The notes: generated by a model not told the origin, from the sequence alone. A stretch of 64,000 nucleotides of DNA from Streptomyces hyderabadensis (GCF_020404845.1 NZ_JAIOJZ010000017.1:1-64000); one strand, 5' to 3'; shown: positions 47,640-56,860, counted from the stretch's first letter. Made by a program: numbers and translations.

Positions 47640-49382
47640 ACCAGTACCGCGTCCTCCACGGACACCCGGCAGGGCCGGGCCCCGCACGACGAGCCGCCCA
47701 CCTGGCAGCAGCGCCTGCGCCGCTTCGGCCACCCGGCGGGGCCCGCGGCCGGTGACGTCCGCGACCGGCTGGTGCCGCCGTACACGAGCCCGAGTCCGCG
47801 CCTGTGGGTCTTCCTGGGCCTGTCCAAGCAGCTCGCCGACCGGATCGTGCGCTGGTCGGCGTGGGGCGGGCCGCTGCTGGTGGCGCTGCTCGCGGGGGTG
47901 CTGCGGTTCTGGAACCTGGGCAGCCCGAAGGCGGTGATATTCGACGAGACGTACTACGCCAAGGACGCGTGGGCGCTGATCCACCGCGGCTTCGAGGTCA
48001 ACTGGGACAAGAACGCCAACGACCTGATCCTGAACAGCGGCGGCGACGTCCCGATCCCGACCGACGCGGCGTACGTGGTGCACCCGCCGGTCGGCAAGTA
48101 CGTCATCGGCCTGGGCGAGCTGCTGTTCGGCTTCGACCCGTTCGGCTGGCGCTTCATGACGGCGCTGCTCGGCACGCTGTCGGTGCTGCTGCTGTGCCGG
48201 ATCGGCCGCCGCCTGTTCCGCTCCACGTTCCTGGGCTGCCTGGCGGGCGCCCTGATGGCGCTGGACGGACTGCACTTCGTGATGAGCCGCACCGCGCTGC
48301 TGGACAGCGTGCTGATGTTCTTCGTGCTGGCCGCCTTCGGCTGCCTGGTCGTCGACCGCGACAGAGCCCGGGCCCGGCTCGCCGCCGCGCTCCCGGTGGA
48401 CGAGGACGGCCGGGTCCGCCCGGACGCGCACGTCGCGGAGACCCTCCGCCTCGGATGGCGCCCCTGGCGGCTGGCGGCGGGCCTGATGCTGGGCCTGGCG
48501 GCGGCCACCAAGTGGAACGGCCTCTACGTCATGGCCGCCTTCTGCGTGATGGCGGTGCTGTGGGACGTCGGCTCCCGCCGCGTCGCGGGCGCCCACCGCC
48601 CCTACCGCGCGGTACTCCGCCACGACCTGGGCTGGGCCTTCCTCTCCACGGTCCCGGTGGCCCTGGCGACCTACCTCCTCTCCTGGCTCGGCTGGATCCT
48701 CTCCCCCTCCGACGGCACCGGCGGCTACTACCGCGACTGGGCGGCGAAGGACGGTGCGGACAGCTCCTGGTCGTGGCTCTTCCCCGACTGGTGGCGCAGC
48801 CTGTGGCACTACGAGACCCAGGTCCTCGAATTCCACACCCACCTGACCTCGCCGCACACCTACCAGTCGAACCCCTGGAGCTGGATCGTCCTGGGCCGCC
48901 CGGTCTCCTACTTCTACGAGTCGCCGTCGGCGGGCTCCGACGGCTGCCCGGTCGACGCGGGCGAGAAGTGCGCCCGCGAGGTCCTGGCGCTCGGCACGCC
49001 GCTCCTGTGGTGGGTGGGCTGCTTCGCCCTGCTGTACGTCCTGTGGCGCTGGCTCTTCCGCCGCGACTGGCGCGCGGGCGCCATCGCCTGCGGCGTGGCC
49101 GCCGGGTACCTCCCCTGGTTCATGTACCAGGAGCGCACGATCTTCCTCTTCTACGCCGTCGTCTTCGTCCCGTTCCTGTGCCTCGCGGTGGCCATGCTCC
49201 TGGGGGCGATCATCGGCCGACCGGGCTGCAGCGACACCCGCCGGGTGGCGGGTGCGACGGGAGCGGGCGTCCTGGTGCTGCTCATCGCGTGGAACTTCAT
49301 CTACTTCTGGCCCCTGTACACGGGCACGGCGATCCCGATGGAGGAGTGGAGATCCCGGATGTGGCTGGACACGTGGGTCTAG
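47637..49382 (+). CDS. pmt: protein O-mannosyltransferase
   Basis: 581 residues. GT39-type glycosyltransferase that moves mannose from polyprenyl-phosphate-mannose to Ser/Thr of secreted proteins during Sec export. About ten membrane helices. The first outside loop has the D-E motif (VIFDETYYAKDAW) and VVHPPVGKYVI. The C-terminal half has WKWL-type sequence (TKWNGLYVM), FHTHLTSPHTYQSNPW and YQERTIFLFY. GTG 47637 chosen over the long upstream frame, which is antisense to rsmI. Divergent from rsmI, the standard Streptomyces order. Confidence 0.93.
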   Translation: MTSTASSTDTRQGRAPHDEPPTWQQRLRRFGHPAGPAAGDVRDRLVPPYTSPSPRLWVFLGLSKQLADRIVRWSAWGGPLLVALLAGVLRFWNLGSPKAVIFDETYYAKDAWALIHRGFEVNWDKNANDLILNSGGDVPIPTDAAYVVHPPVGKYVIGLGELLFGFDPFGWRFMTALLGTLSVLLLCRIGRRLFRSTFLGCLAGALMALDGLHFVMSRTALLDSVLMFFVLAAFGCLVVDRDRARARLAAALPVDEDGRVRPDAHVAETLRLGWRPWRLAAGLMLGLAAATKWNGLYVMAAFCVMAVLWDVGSRRVAGAHRPYRAVLRHDLGWAFLSTVPVALATYLLSWLGWILSPSDGTGGYYRDWAAKDGADSSWSWLFPDWWRSLWHYETQVLEFHTHLTSPHTYQSNPWSWIVLGRPVSYFYESPSAGSDGCPVDAGEKCAREVLALGTPLLWWVGCFALLYVLWRWLFRRDWRAGAIACGVAAGYLPWFMYQERTIFLFYAVVFVPFLCLAVAMLLGAIIGRPGCSDTRRVAGATGAGVLVLLIAWNFIYFWPLYTGTAIPMEEWRSRMWLDTWV

Positions 49383-49446
49383 CCGGCCCGGGCCCCCGGC
49401 GGAACGGGCCGCCGGCCACGCACCGGTGTACAAGACACGTGGTTCA

Positions 49447-49986
49447 ATGACGCGCATGATGGAGGACGGTGCGTCACTGGGACCGTTGGAACTGACCGGC
49501 GGACGCTGGGGAGTCGGCGACGCCGCTCGACCGGGCACCCACTGGGTGGAGTTCCGCCCGGACGGGCTCCACCAGCACGAGCCGGACTCCGGGGGACGGT
49601 CGATCCCGTGGTCGCGGATCATGGGCGGCGTTCGGCTCACCTGGGGCAAGCACCCCTGGAACACGAACAACAGGGGCAAGTACACGCTGAAGGGAATGGT
49701 CGCCGAGCGGGCCGGCGGCTGGCTGCACCTGACGCTGCGCCACCCGTACGAGGACCAGCAGCTCCGCTTCGACCTGCACGAGCGCCCCTACCGGGCGGTG
49801 GACGCCCTCCGGCTGGAGAGTCTGCTGCGGCAGCTCGTCGAGGAGGGGAAGCCGCAGTTGCTCGGCGATCCGGAGTGGGTGGGCCGGGCCGTGGCGCATC
49901 TGACCGGCGGTAAGAACAGCTGGATCACGGACCGCGCGCTGCGGCAGGCGACGACGGAGGCCATAGCCACGGCCACCGGGCCCTGA
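49447..49986 (+). CDS. conserved actinobacterial protein of unknown function
   Basis: 179 residues, no signal peptide or membrane helix. Strand-rich middle part (THWVEFRPDGLHQHEPDSGG, SIPWSRIMGGVRLTW, LKGMVAERAGGWLHLTL) resembles a PH-like barrel, followed by C-terminal helices. Three possible ATGs lie at 49447, 49456 and 49459, of which the first is listed; none has a strong ribosome site. Ends inside a 17-bp tandem repeat. Function not known. Confidence 0.65.
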   Translation: MTRMMEDGASLGPLELTGGRWGVGDAARPGTHWVEFRPDGLHQHEPDSGGRSIPWSRIMGGVRLTWGKHPWNTNNRGKYTLKGMVAERAGGWLHLTLRHPYEDQQLRFDLHERPYRAVDALRLESLLRQLVEEGKPQLLGDPEWVGRAVAHLTGGKNSWITDRALRQATTEAIATATGP

Positions 49987-50032
49987 CACCCACCGGCCCC
50001 TGACACCCACCGGTCCCTGACACCCACCGGCC
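49982..50032. repeat. 17-bp tandem repeat, three copies
   Basis: CCTGACACCCACCGGYC is repeated three times without interruption, starting at the stop codon of the preceding gene. This minisatellite is followed by a fourth, diverged start (CGTGACGGCC). Confidence 0.85.
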
Positions 50033-50174
50033 CGTGACGGCCACGGTCTCCTTTAGGCCACCAAACGGAAACACCCGTACCGCTGGTCACCCCCTGCGCA
50101 TAGGGTGCAACCACAACTGCTTCTGAACGCGTTCAAGAAGGCGGGCGGAAGGTCTGACGGGGAGGGGACTGCCG

Positions 50175-51809
50175 ATGGGCAGGGGGGTGAAGGTCGCCGT
50201 CATAGGCGGAGTGTTCGCCGTGATGGTGGGCGGTGCCGGGTACGGCGCCTACAACGTGGTGTCGGCGCTGGACGGGGGCGGGGGATCCGGGTCCTCCGGG
50301 TCCTCCGAGGCCAAGAGCGGACCGCCGGACAAGGACGAGGTCGCGGAGACCACCGAGAAGTTCTTCACGGCCTGGGAGAAGGGCGACGCGACGACCGCCG
50401 CCTCGTACACCAACAACGCCTCGGTCGCCGGGGCGCTGCTGACGGCCTACGGCGAGGACGCGCACATCGGCGGCGTCGAGATCACGCCGGGCACGGCGGC
50501 CGGCACCTCCGTGCCGTTCACGGTGAAGGCGAAGGTGTCGTACGAGGGGACGACGAAGCCGCTCAGCTACAAGAGCGAGCTGACCGTGGTGCGCGGCGAG
50601 ACCAGTGGTCGGGCGCTGGTGGACTGGAAGCCGTCGGTCGTGCATCCCGGCCTGAAGGACGGGGACACGCTGGTCACCGAGGAGTCGGCGACACCGCAGA
50701 TCCAGGCCGTCGGGCGCAACGGCACCGTGCTGACGAAGGAGAAGTACCCCTCGCTCGGACCGGTCCTCGCCACGCTGCGCGAGCGGTACGGCTCGAAGGC
50801 CGGCGGCACTCCCGGCATCGAGCTGGCGGTACGGCACGCGGCCGCGGATGCGCCGGACACCCCGCTGCTGACGCTGACCGAGGGCGAGCCCGGGAAGCTG
50901 CGCACCACCCTCAGCGCGAGCGTCCAGGCGGCGGCCGAGAAGGCGGTGAAGCGGTACGGCGAGTCCTCCGTCGTCGCCGTGCAGCCGAGCACCGGCGAAG
51001 TGCTGGCCGTGGCGAACAACCGCGCGGACGGCTTCAACGCCGCCTTCCAGGGACGGGTCGCCCCCGGCTCCACCATGAAGATCATCACCGCGGCCATGCT
51101 CATCGACAACGGCGTGACCTCGATGAACGGCCCGGCGCCCTGCCCCGACACGGCGACCTGGCAGAGCCAGACCTTCAAGAACCTGACCGGCATGCAGCCC
51201 AATGAGAGCGCCACGCTCGCCAACACCTTCATGCGCTCCTGCAACACCGGCTTCATCAAGCTCGTCGACGAGAAGCCGCTCACGGACTCCTCGCTGACCG
51301 AGGAGGCCCAGGAGCGCTTCGGGCTCGGGCAGGACAACTGGCAGACCGGCATCGTCTCCTTCGACGGGAGCGTCCCCGCCTCCGGCGGTCCGGACCGCGC
51401 GGCCAACGCCATCGGGCAGGGCCAGGTCCAGATGAACCCGCTGAACATGGCCTCCGTGACGGCGACCGCCATCACCGGTGAGTTCCGCCAGCCGTACCTG
51501 GTGCCGTTCGACCTGGACGACCGGGAGCCGGCCACCGCCAAGGGGCTGCCGCAGGGCACCGCCTCCCAGCTCAAGCAGATGATGCGGCTCACCGCCACCC
51601 AGGGCACCGCCGTCAACGCCATGTCCGGGCTCGGCGGCGACGTCGGGGCCAAGACCGGGTCGGCCGAGGTCGACGGGCAGTCGGTCTCCAACAGCTGGTT
51701 CACCGGGTTCCGGAACGACGTCGCGGCGGCGGCCATGGTCCAGGAGGGCGGCCACGGCGGCGACGCGGCCGGGCCGATCGTCGCAGATGTGCTACGAGTC
51801 GGCGGCTGA
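50175..51809 (+). CDS. penicillin-binding transpeptidase with NTF2-like (MecA_N) domain, copy 1
   Basis: 544 residues, class B-type PBP that cross-links peptidoglycan outside the membrane. One N-terminal membrane helix (VAVIGGVFAVMVGGAGYGAY), then an NTF2-like MecA_N domain (EKFFTAWEKGDATTAASY), a short linker domain, and the transpeptidase. Active-site motifs: S299-T-M-K302 (PGSTMK), S-C-N (RSCNTGF) and K-T-G (AKTGSAE). ATG 50175 follows GGAGGGGA. A paralogue follows at once and ssgE is next to that, the arrangement known as SCO3156-SCO3157-ssgE, which suggests a role in sporulation septa or spore wall. Confidence 0.9.
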   Translation: MGRGVKVAVIGGVFAVMVGGAGYGAYNVVSALDGGGGSGSSGSSEAKSGPPDKDEVAETTEKFFTAWEKGDATTAASYTNNASVAGALLTAYGEDAHIGGVEITPGTAAGTSVPFTVKAKVSYEGTTKPLSYKSELTVVRGETSGRALVDWKPSVVHPGLKDGDTLVTEESATPQIQAVGRNGTVLTKEKYPSLGPVLATLRERYGSKAGGTPGIELAVRHAAADAPDTPLLTLTEGEPGKLRTTLSASVQAAAEKAVKRYGESSVVAVQPSTGEVLAVANNRADGFNAAFQGRVAPGSTMKIITAAMLIDNGVTSMNGPAPCPDTATWQSQTFKNLTGMQPNESATLANTFMRSCNTGFIKLVDEKPLTDSSLTEEAQERFGLGQDNWQTGIVSFDGSVPASGGPDRAANAIGQGQVQMNPLNMASVTATAITGEFRQPYLVPFDLDDREPATAKGLPQGTASQLKQMMRLTATQGTAVNAMSGLGGDVGAKTGSAEVDGQSVSNSWFTGFRNDVAAAAMVQEGGHGGDAAGPIVADVLRVGG

Positions 51810-51893
51810 CCCGGACCGGCGGCCGTGATGCCCCTACTGTGGTCGCCGTTGTAAGCAGCATCCGGCACCGAACGCACCGAGGAACGGGACCCA

Positions 51894-53606
51894 GTGGGCA
51901 GCAGAAGGGGCGCCGCCGCCGAGCGGCGCAGGACGAAACCCGCCGTGATCGGCAGCGTGGCCGCCGTGGTCGTGGCCGGTGCCGGATTCGGTGCCTACGC
52001 GGTGTACGGCGGCGGGGCCGACGGTGAGGACACCGCGCGCACCAAGTCCGCGGCGGCCGCCGAGAAGGTGAAGTCGGGTCCGCTGACGGCGGCCGAGGTC
52101 AGCTCGGCCGCCCAGCGGTTCCTGACCGCCTGGCAGCAGGGTGACGTGGCCGGCGCGGCCGCCGCGACCGACGACGCCGAGGCCGCGAAGGCGCTGCTCA
52201 CCGGGTACGCCAAGGACGCCCGTATCAAGGACGCCACCTTCACCGCGGGCACCCCGGCCGGGGAGAAGGTCCCGTTCTCCGTGAAGGCCACCGTCGCCTA
52301 CGAGAAGGCGTCCGAGCCGCTGGCCTACGACAGCGCGCTGACCGTGGTCCGCCGGGCCGGCGACGGCGAGCCCCGGGTCGACTGGCACGCGGCGGTCGTC
52401 CACCCGGAGCTGCGGGACGGGGACAGGCTGGTCACCGGGAAGGCCGGTGATCCGCCGGTCAAGGCGCTGGACCGGAACGGCGCGGAGATCACCGCCGCCG
52501 AGTACCCGTCCCTCGGCACCGTCCTGGACGGGCTGCGCGACAAGTACGGCAAGAAGTCCGGCGGCACCCCCGGCGTCGAGCTGCGCGTGGTGCGCGGCGA
52601 GGCGGCCGGTGACGGCGAGGACGGCAAGGGCGCGAAGGAGTCCGGGGCCGACGAGGTCGCCGACAAGACGCTGCTGGAGCTGAGCAAGGGCACGCCCGGC
52701 ACCCTGAAGACGACGCTCGACCCCGCCCTGCAGGCCGCCGCCGAGAAGCAGGTGGACGGCAAGAAGGGCGCGTCGGTGGTGCTGCTGCGCGCCTCCACCG
52801 GCGAGGTCCTCGCGGTCGCCAACGGCGGGCACGGCTTCAACACCGCCTTCCTCGGCTCGCTCGCCCCCGGCTCCACCATGAAGGTCATCACGGCCTCGAT
52901 GCTGCTGGAGAAGGACCTGGCGTCCGTGAACGAGAAGCACCCGTGCCCCAAGTTCTTCAGCTACGGCGGGTGGAAGTTCCAGAACGACGACAAGTTCGAG
53001 ATCAAGGACGGCACCTTCAAGGCGAGCTTCGCCCGCTCCTGCAACACCGCCTTCATCAGCCAGGCCCCCGAGCTGAAGGACGACGACCTGACCAGGCAGG
53101 CCAAGGAGGTCTTCGGCCTGTCCATGAACAACTGGTCGGTGGGCGTGTCCACCTTCGACGGCCGGGTGCCGGTGCAGAGCAAGGCCCAGATGGCCGCCTC
53201 CCTCATCGGGCAGGGCGGGGTGCGGATGAACCCGCTGAACATGGCGTCGGTGTCGGCGACCGTGAAGTCGGGCTCCTTCCACCAGCCGTACCTGGTCGCC
53301 CCGTCGGTCGACGGGCGGGCGCTCGCCACGGCCTCCCGCACGATGTCCGGCGAGACGCTCGGCGCGCTGCGCGAGCTGATGTCCTACACGGCGGCGTACG
53401 GCACCGCCGCGGAGGCGATGGCCGGGGTGAGCGGCGACGTCGGGGCCAAGACCGGCTCGGCTGAGGTCGACGGCCAGGAGAAGCCCAACGGCTGGTTCAC
53501 CGCGTACCGGGGCGACCTGGCCGCGGCCGGCGTGGTCCAGCAGGGCGGGCACGGCGGCGACACCGCGGGGCCGATGGTCGCGGCGCTGCTCAAGGCGGGC
53601 GGCTGA
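51894..53606 (+). CDS. penicillin-binding transpeptidase with NTF2-like (MecA_N) domain, copy 2
   Basis: 570 residues, close paralogue of the preceding gene with the same order of parts. The membrane helix is VIGSVAAVVVAGAGFGAYAVY, then MecA_N (QRFLTAWQQGDVAGAAAA) and the transpeptidase with S327-T-M-K330, RSCNTAF (S-C-N) and AKTGSAE (K-T-G). An insert of about 20 charged residues (GDGEDGKGAKESG) is absent from copy 1. GTG 51894, 84 bp after copy 1. It ends 24 bp from the convergent ssgE gene. Tandem duplication followed by divergence is clear. Confidence 0.9.
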   Translation: MGSRRGAAAERRRTKPAVIGSVAAVVVAGAGFGAYAVYGGGADGEDTARTKSAAAAEKVKSGPLTAAEVSSAAQRFLTAWQQGDVAGAAAATDDAEAAKALLTGYAKDARIKDATFTAGTPAGEKVPFSVKATVAYEKASEPLAYDSALTVVRRAGDGEPRVDWHAAVVHPELRDGDRLVTGKAGDPPVKALDRNGAEITAAEYPSLGTVLDGLRDKYGKKSGGTPGVELRVVRGEAAGDGEDGKGAKESGADEVADKTLLELSKGTPGTLKTTLDPALQAAAEKQVDGKKGASVVLLRASTGEVLAVANGGHGFNTAFLGSLAPGSTMKVITASMLLEKDLASVNEKHPCPKFFSYGGWKFQNDDKFEIKDGTFKASFARSCNTAFISQAPELKDDDLTRQAKEVFGLSMNNWSVGVSTFDGRVPVQSKAQMAASLIGQGGVRMNPLNMASVSATVKSGSFHQPYLVAPSVDGRALATASRTMSGETLGALRELMSYTAAYGTAAEAMAGVSGDVGAKTGSAEVDGQEKPNGWFTAYRGDLAAAGVVQQGGHGGDTAGPMVAALLKAGG

Positions 53607-53630
53607 CCCCGCCGTCCGCCGGAACGCGGC

Positions 53631-54011
53631 TCAGTGGGCCACGGGCTGCGCGGCCTCCGCGTAGGTGCGGCGCAGGAAGCGGATGAGGGCCTTGTTCTCG
53701 AACTGGACCACCGAGCAGCCCTGCGGGGAGTGGAACTCGACCACGGCCTGCACCCGGCCGCACGGCCACACCCGCACCTCGCCGCTGCCGGCGGGGGCCC
53801 GCAGCCCCTGCTCCAGCAGCGCGCGGGAGAAGGTCCATTCGCGGGAGCGGGCCGCGCGGCCGTCCTTCCCGGGCAGGGCGACGCACACCATCGAGGGGTC
53901 GAGCTGGGGGTCGTAGCGCAGGACGACGGGTATCGCTCCGCCGTCGTCCTCGTCGGGGCGGTCCCCGTCCGTGAGGATGTGGGCTCGTGCGTACTCTTCG
54001 ACTACGGACAT
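53631..54011 (-). CDS. ssgE: SsgA-like protein, probably SsgE
   Basis: 126 residues. SsgA-like proteins exist only in morphologically complex actinomycetes and place the cell-division and wall-synthesis machinery during sporulation. Family blocks: VPVVLRYDPQLDPSMVCVAL, REWTFSRALLEQGL and VRVWPCGRVQAVVEFHSPQG. The position next to two tandem PBPs equals that of ssgE (SCO3158), reported to act in spore maturation and release from the chain; assignment to E rather than another paralogue rests on this synteny. ATG 54011 follows AGGGG. Convergent with the PBP genes. Confidence 0.8.
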   Translation of the reverse strand: MSVVEEYARAHILTDGDRPDEDDGGAIPVVLRYDPQLDPSMVCVALPGKDGRAARSREWTFSRALLEQGLRAPAGSGEVRVWPCGRVQAVVEFHSPQGCSVVQFENKALIRFLRRTYAEAAQPVAH

Positions 54012-54151
54012 GGGGTCGCCCCTTACGCTCTGCCACCTTTGTTGAAGCTGTGGGTCCACCCCCACTCCAATGTCCCATATTTCCCGTCCCACGCCCTGTG
54101 AGCCGGATATCACATGTGAGATCGGCCTTCACATCAGCCTTTACCTCGCTC

Positions 54152-54191
54152 TTGCGAACGAGTTGCAACTGGTCTCTATCATCGAACCGTG
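54152..54191 (+). promoter_or_regulatory. leaderless cbiM promoter with a Nur-box-like repeat
   Basis: TTGCGA-N5-TTGCAA (54152-54168) fits the TTGCAA-N5-TTGCAA form of the nickel regulator Nur's box with one change. TATCAT (54177-54182) is a good -10 placed 6 nt before the GTG start, so the transcript is probably leaderless. The repeat covers the expected -35 zone. A separate 10-bp palindrome TCACATGTGA lies at 54110-54119 between ssgE and this promoter. Confidence 0.45.
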
Positions 54192-55253
54192 CATGTACCT
54201 GACGGATTCATCAACGCCCCGACCTCCGCCGTGACCGGAGTCGTCGCCGCGGGCGCCATCGCGGTCAGCCTGCGCGGTGCCCGCCGGGAACTGGACGAGC
54301 GGACGGCGCCGCTGGCCGGGCTGGTCGCGGCGTTCATCTTCGCGGTGCAGATGCTGAACTTCCCGGTCGCGGCCGGGACCAGCGGGCATCTGCTCGGCGG
54401 CGCGCTGGCCGCCATCCTGGTGGGGCCCTATACGGGTGTGCTGTGTGTCTCCGTCGTCCTGCTCATGCAGGGCATCCTCTTCGCCGACGGCGGTCTGACC
54501 GCGCTCGGCGTGAACATCACCGACATGGCGATCGTCACCACGGTCGTCGGCTACGCCCTCTTCCGGGGCCTGGTGAAGGTGCTGCCGCGCACCCGCCGCT
54601 CGGTCACCGTGGCCTCCTTCGTCGCCGCGCTCGTCTCCGTCCCGGCCGCCGCCCTCGCCTTCACGATCATCTACTGGATCGGCGGCACCACCGACGTCTC
54701 CATCGGCAAGGTCGCCACCGCGATGATCGGTGTGCACGTGCTCATCGGCATCGGCGAGGCCGCGATCACCGCGCTGACCGTCGGCGCGGTCATCGCCGTA
54801 CGCCCGGACCTGGTGTACGGGGCGCGCGGGCTGCAACAGCGGCTCAAGCTGCGGGTGAACGGCGAGTTGGTCGACGCCCCCGGTGCCTCGGCCCCGGAGC
54901 CCGCCCCCGCGCCCGTCGCCGCCCGTTCGCACCGCAAGGTGTGGATCACCGGCCTGGTCGCCTCCCTGGTGCTGGCCGGCTTCGTCAGCTTCTACGCCTC
55001 CGCCAACCCGGACGGCCTGGAGAAGGTCGCCTCCGACAAGGGCATCGACGAGAAGGCGAAGGAGCACGCCAACGCCGACTCCCCGCTCGCCGACTACGGC
55101 GTCAAGGACATCACCAACGCCCGGGTCTCCGGCGGTCTCGCGGGCGTGATCGGCGTCGGCGTCACCGTCGTCGCGGGCAGCGCCGTGTTCTGGGCGGTGC
55201 GCAGGCGCCGCAGCGACGACGCCTCGCCGGCCAACACCGAGACGACCGTCTGA
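54189..55253 (+). CDS. cbiM: ECF cobalt/nickel transporter substrate-binding subunit, CbiM-CbiN fusion
   Basis: 354 residues. The N-terminus MHVPDGFINAPTS is the CbiM/NikM hallmark: His2 and the free N-terminus bind the metal. Six helices follow up to about 225, then a Pro/Ala linker. A second part (TM helix, ANPDGLE with P274-D-G-L-E278, outside loop, TM helix) is the PDGLE/CbiN-like domain. Fusing CbiM and the CbiN-like part is common in actinobacteria. It takes up Co2+ or Ni2+. First gene of cbiM-cbiQ-cbiO; a Nur-like box upstream would favour nickel, but this is weak evidence. Confidence 0.93.
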   Translation: MHVPDGFINAPTSAVTGVVAAGAIAVSLRGARRELDERTAPLAGLVAAFIFAVQMLNFPVAAGTSGHLLGGALAAILVGPYTGVLCVSVVLLMQGILFADGGLTALGVNITDMAIVTTVVGYALFRGLVKVLPRTRRSVTVASFVAALVSVPAAALAFTIIYWIGGTTDVSIGKVATAMIGVHVLIGIGEAAITALTVGAVIAVRPDLVYGARGLQQRLKLRVNGELVDAPGASAPEPAPAPVAARSHRKVWITGLVASLVLAGFVSFYASANPDGLEKVASDKGIDEKAKEHANADSPLADYGVKDITNARVSGGLAGVIGVGVTVVAGSAVFWAVRRRRSDDASPANTETTV

Positions 55254-55254
55254 C

Positions 55255-56016
55255 GTGGGTGCGGGGCACGCGCACCGGCTCTACCGGCACGGCCACTCCC
55301 CCGTGCACGGTCTGCCGCCGCACACCAAGATCGCCGCCGCCTTCGCCTTCGTGGTCGTCGTGGTGTCGACACCGCGCGAGGCGATGTGGGCCTTCGGCCT
55401 GTACGCGCTGCTGCTCGCGACGGTGGCGTACGCGGCCCGCGTGCCGCCCGGCTTCCTGCTCAAGCGGCTGCTGATCGAGGTGCCGTTCGTCGCGTTCGCG
55501 GTGCTCATGCCGTTCGTGGCGGAGGGCGAGCGGGTCGGCGTGCTCGGCCTGTCCCTGAGCGTCAACGGCCTGTGGGGCGCCTGGAACGTGCTGGCCAAGG
55601 GCACCCTGGGCGTCGCCGCCTCGGTACTCCTCGCCTCCACCACGGAGCTGCGGGAACTCCTCCTCGGCCTCCAGCGGCTGAAACTGCCCCCGCTGCTCGT
55701 GCAGATCGCATCCTTCATGATCCGCTACGGCGACGTGATCACGGACGAGATGCGGCGGATGCGGATCGCCCGGGAGTCGCGGGGCTTCGAGGCCAAGGGG
55801 GTACGGCACTGGGGTGTGCTCGCCAAGTCGGCGGGGGCGCTGTTCATCCGCTCCTACGAGCGCGGCGAACGGGTCCACCTGGCCATGGTCAGCCGCGGCT
55901 ACGCCGGCTCGATGCCGGTCATCGACGAGGTGACCGCGTCCCGGGCGCAGTGGTCGTACGCGCTGGCCCTCCCGTGTGCGGCGCTGGTCGTGTGTCTGCT
56001 GGGATGGACCCTGTGA
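55255..56016 (+). CDS. cbiQ: ECF transporter transmembrane subunit CbiQ
   Basis: 253 residues. The T subunit that couples the ATPase to CbiM. Hydrophobic helices at 25-45, 52-65, 75-90 and the C-terminal end. The two coupling motifs of the family are A-R-[S/G] type: RMRIARESRGFEAKG and LAMVSRGYAGSMP. GTG start 1 bp after the cbiM stop, overlap with cbiO, so the three subunits are translationally coupled. Confidence 0.92.
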   Translation: MGAGHAHRLYRHGHSPVHGLPPHTKIAAAFAFVVVVVSTPREAMWAFGLYALLLATVAYAARVPPGFLLKRLLIEVPFVAFAVLMPFVAEGERVGVLGLSLSVNGLWGAWNVLAKGTLGVAASVLLASTTELRELLLGLQRLKLPPLLVQIASFMIRYGDVITDEMRRMRIARESRGFEAKGVRHWGVLAKSAGALFIRSYERGERVHLAMVSRGYAGSMPVIDEVTASRAQWSYALALPCAALVVCLLGWTL

Positions 56017-56795
56017 CCGACCCAGTGACAGGCCCCGCGACCGACGCGCCCGCCTCCCTCGACGTCTCCGGCCTCGCCTTCGCCTACCCCGACGGGCACC
56101 AGGCCCTGTTCGGCGTGGACTTCTCCGTCGCGCGCGGTGAGCGGGTCGCGCTGCTCGGCCCGAACGGCGCGGGCAAGACGACGCTCGTGCTGCACCTCAA
56201 CGGCATCCTGACCGGCGGCACCGGCACGGTCGCGGTCGCCGGGCTGCCGGTCGACAAGCGGAACATGGCCGAGATCCGGCGCCGGGTCGGCATCGTCTTC
56301 CAGGACCCGGACGACCAGCTCTTCATGCCGACCGTGCGCGAGGACGTGGCGTTCGGACCGGCGGCGGCCGGGGTGCGGGGGGCGGAGCTGGAGGCCTGTG
56401 TGGACCGGGCGCTCACGCTGGTCGGCATGGCGGAGTTCAAGGACCGGCCCCCGCACCACCTCTCCTTCGGCCAGCGGCGCCGGGTGGCGGTGGCGACGGT
56501 GCTCGCCATGGAGCCGGAGATCCTGGTCCTGGACGAGCCCTCGTCCAACCTCGACCCGGCCTCGCGCCGCGAACTCGCCGACATCCTGCGCTCCCTGGAC
56601 GTCACGGTCCTGATGGTCACCCACGACCTGCCCTACGCCCTGGAGCTGTGCCCCCGCGCCCTGATCCTCAGCGACGGCGTGATCGCGGCGGACGGTCCCA
56701 CCGCGGACCTGCTGTCCGACGACGACCTGATGCGCGCCCACCGGCTGGAACTGCCCTTCGGCTTCGACCCGCGGTCGGTGGCGACGGGCGGGTGA
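56004..56795 (+). CDS. cbiO: ECF transporter ATP-binding subunit CbiO
   Basis: 263 residues from ATG 56004 (GTG 56013, overlapping the cbiQ stop as GTGA, is the alternative). Powers metal uptake. Walker A GPNGAGKTT, Q-loop FQDPDDQLFMPTVREDVAFGP (the DDQLF block is typical of ECF ATPases), signature LSFGQRRR, Walker B ILVLDEP and switch VTHD. Only one ATPase gene is present, so the complex should hold a CbiO homodimer. Confidence 0.93.
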   Translation: MDPVTDPVTGPATDAPASLDVSGLAFAYPDGHQALFGVDFSVARGERVALLGPNGAGKTTLVLHLNGILTGGTGTVAVAGLPVDKRNMAEIRRRVGIVFQDPDDQLFMPTVREDVAFGPAAAGVRGAELEACVDRALTLVGMAEFKDRPPHHLSFGQRRRVAVATVLAMEPEILVLDEPSSNLDPASRRELADILRSLDVTVLMVTHDLPYALELCPRALILSDGVIAADGPTADLLSDDDLMRAHRLELPFGFDPRSVATGG

Positions 56796-56860
56796 GGAAT
56801 GGCGGACGGTCCGTGGCGGTTGCATCCACTGTCACGAGTGGCCGGAAGGGACGTAGCGAA

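Noticed and set aside
54012-54188. Cobalamin riboswitch before cbiM
   Set aside because: Only 177 bp separate ssgE and cbiM, no B12 box is visible, and the -10 hexamer lies 6 nt from the start codon.
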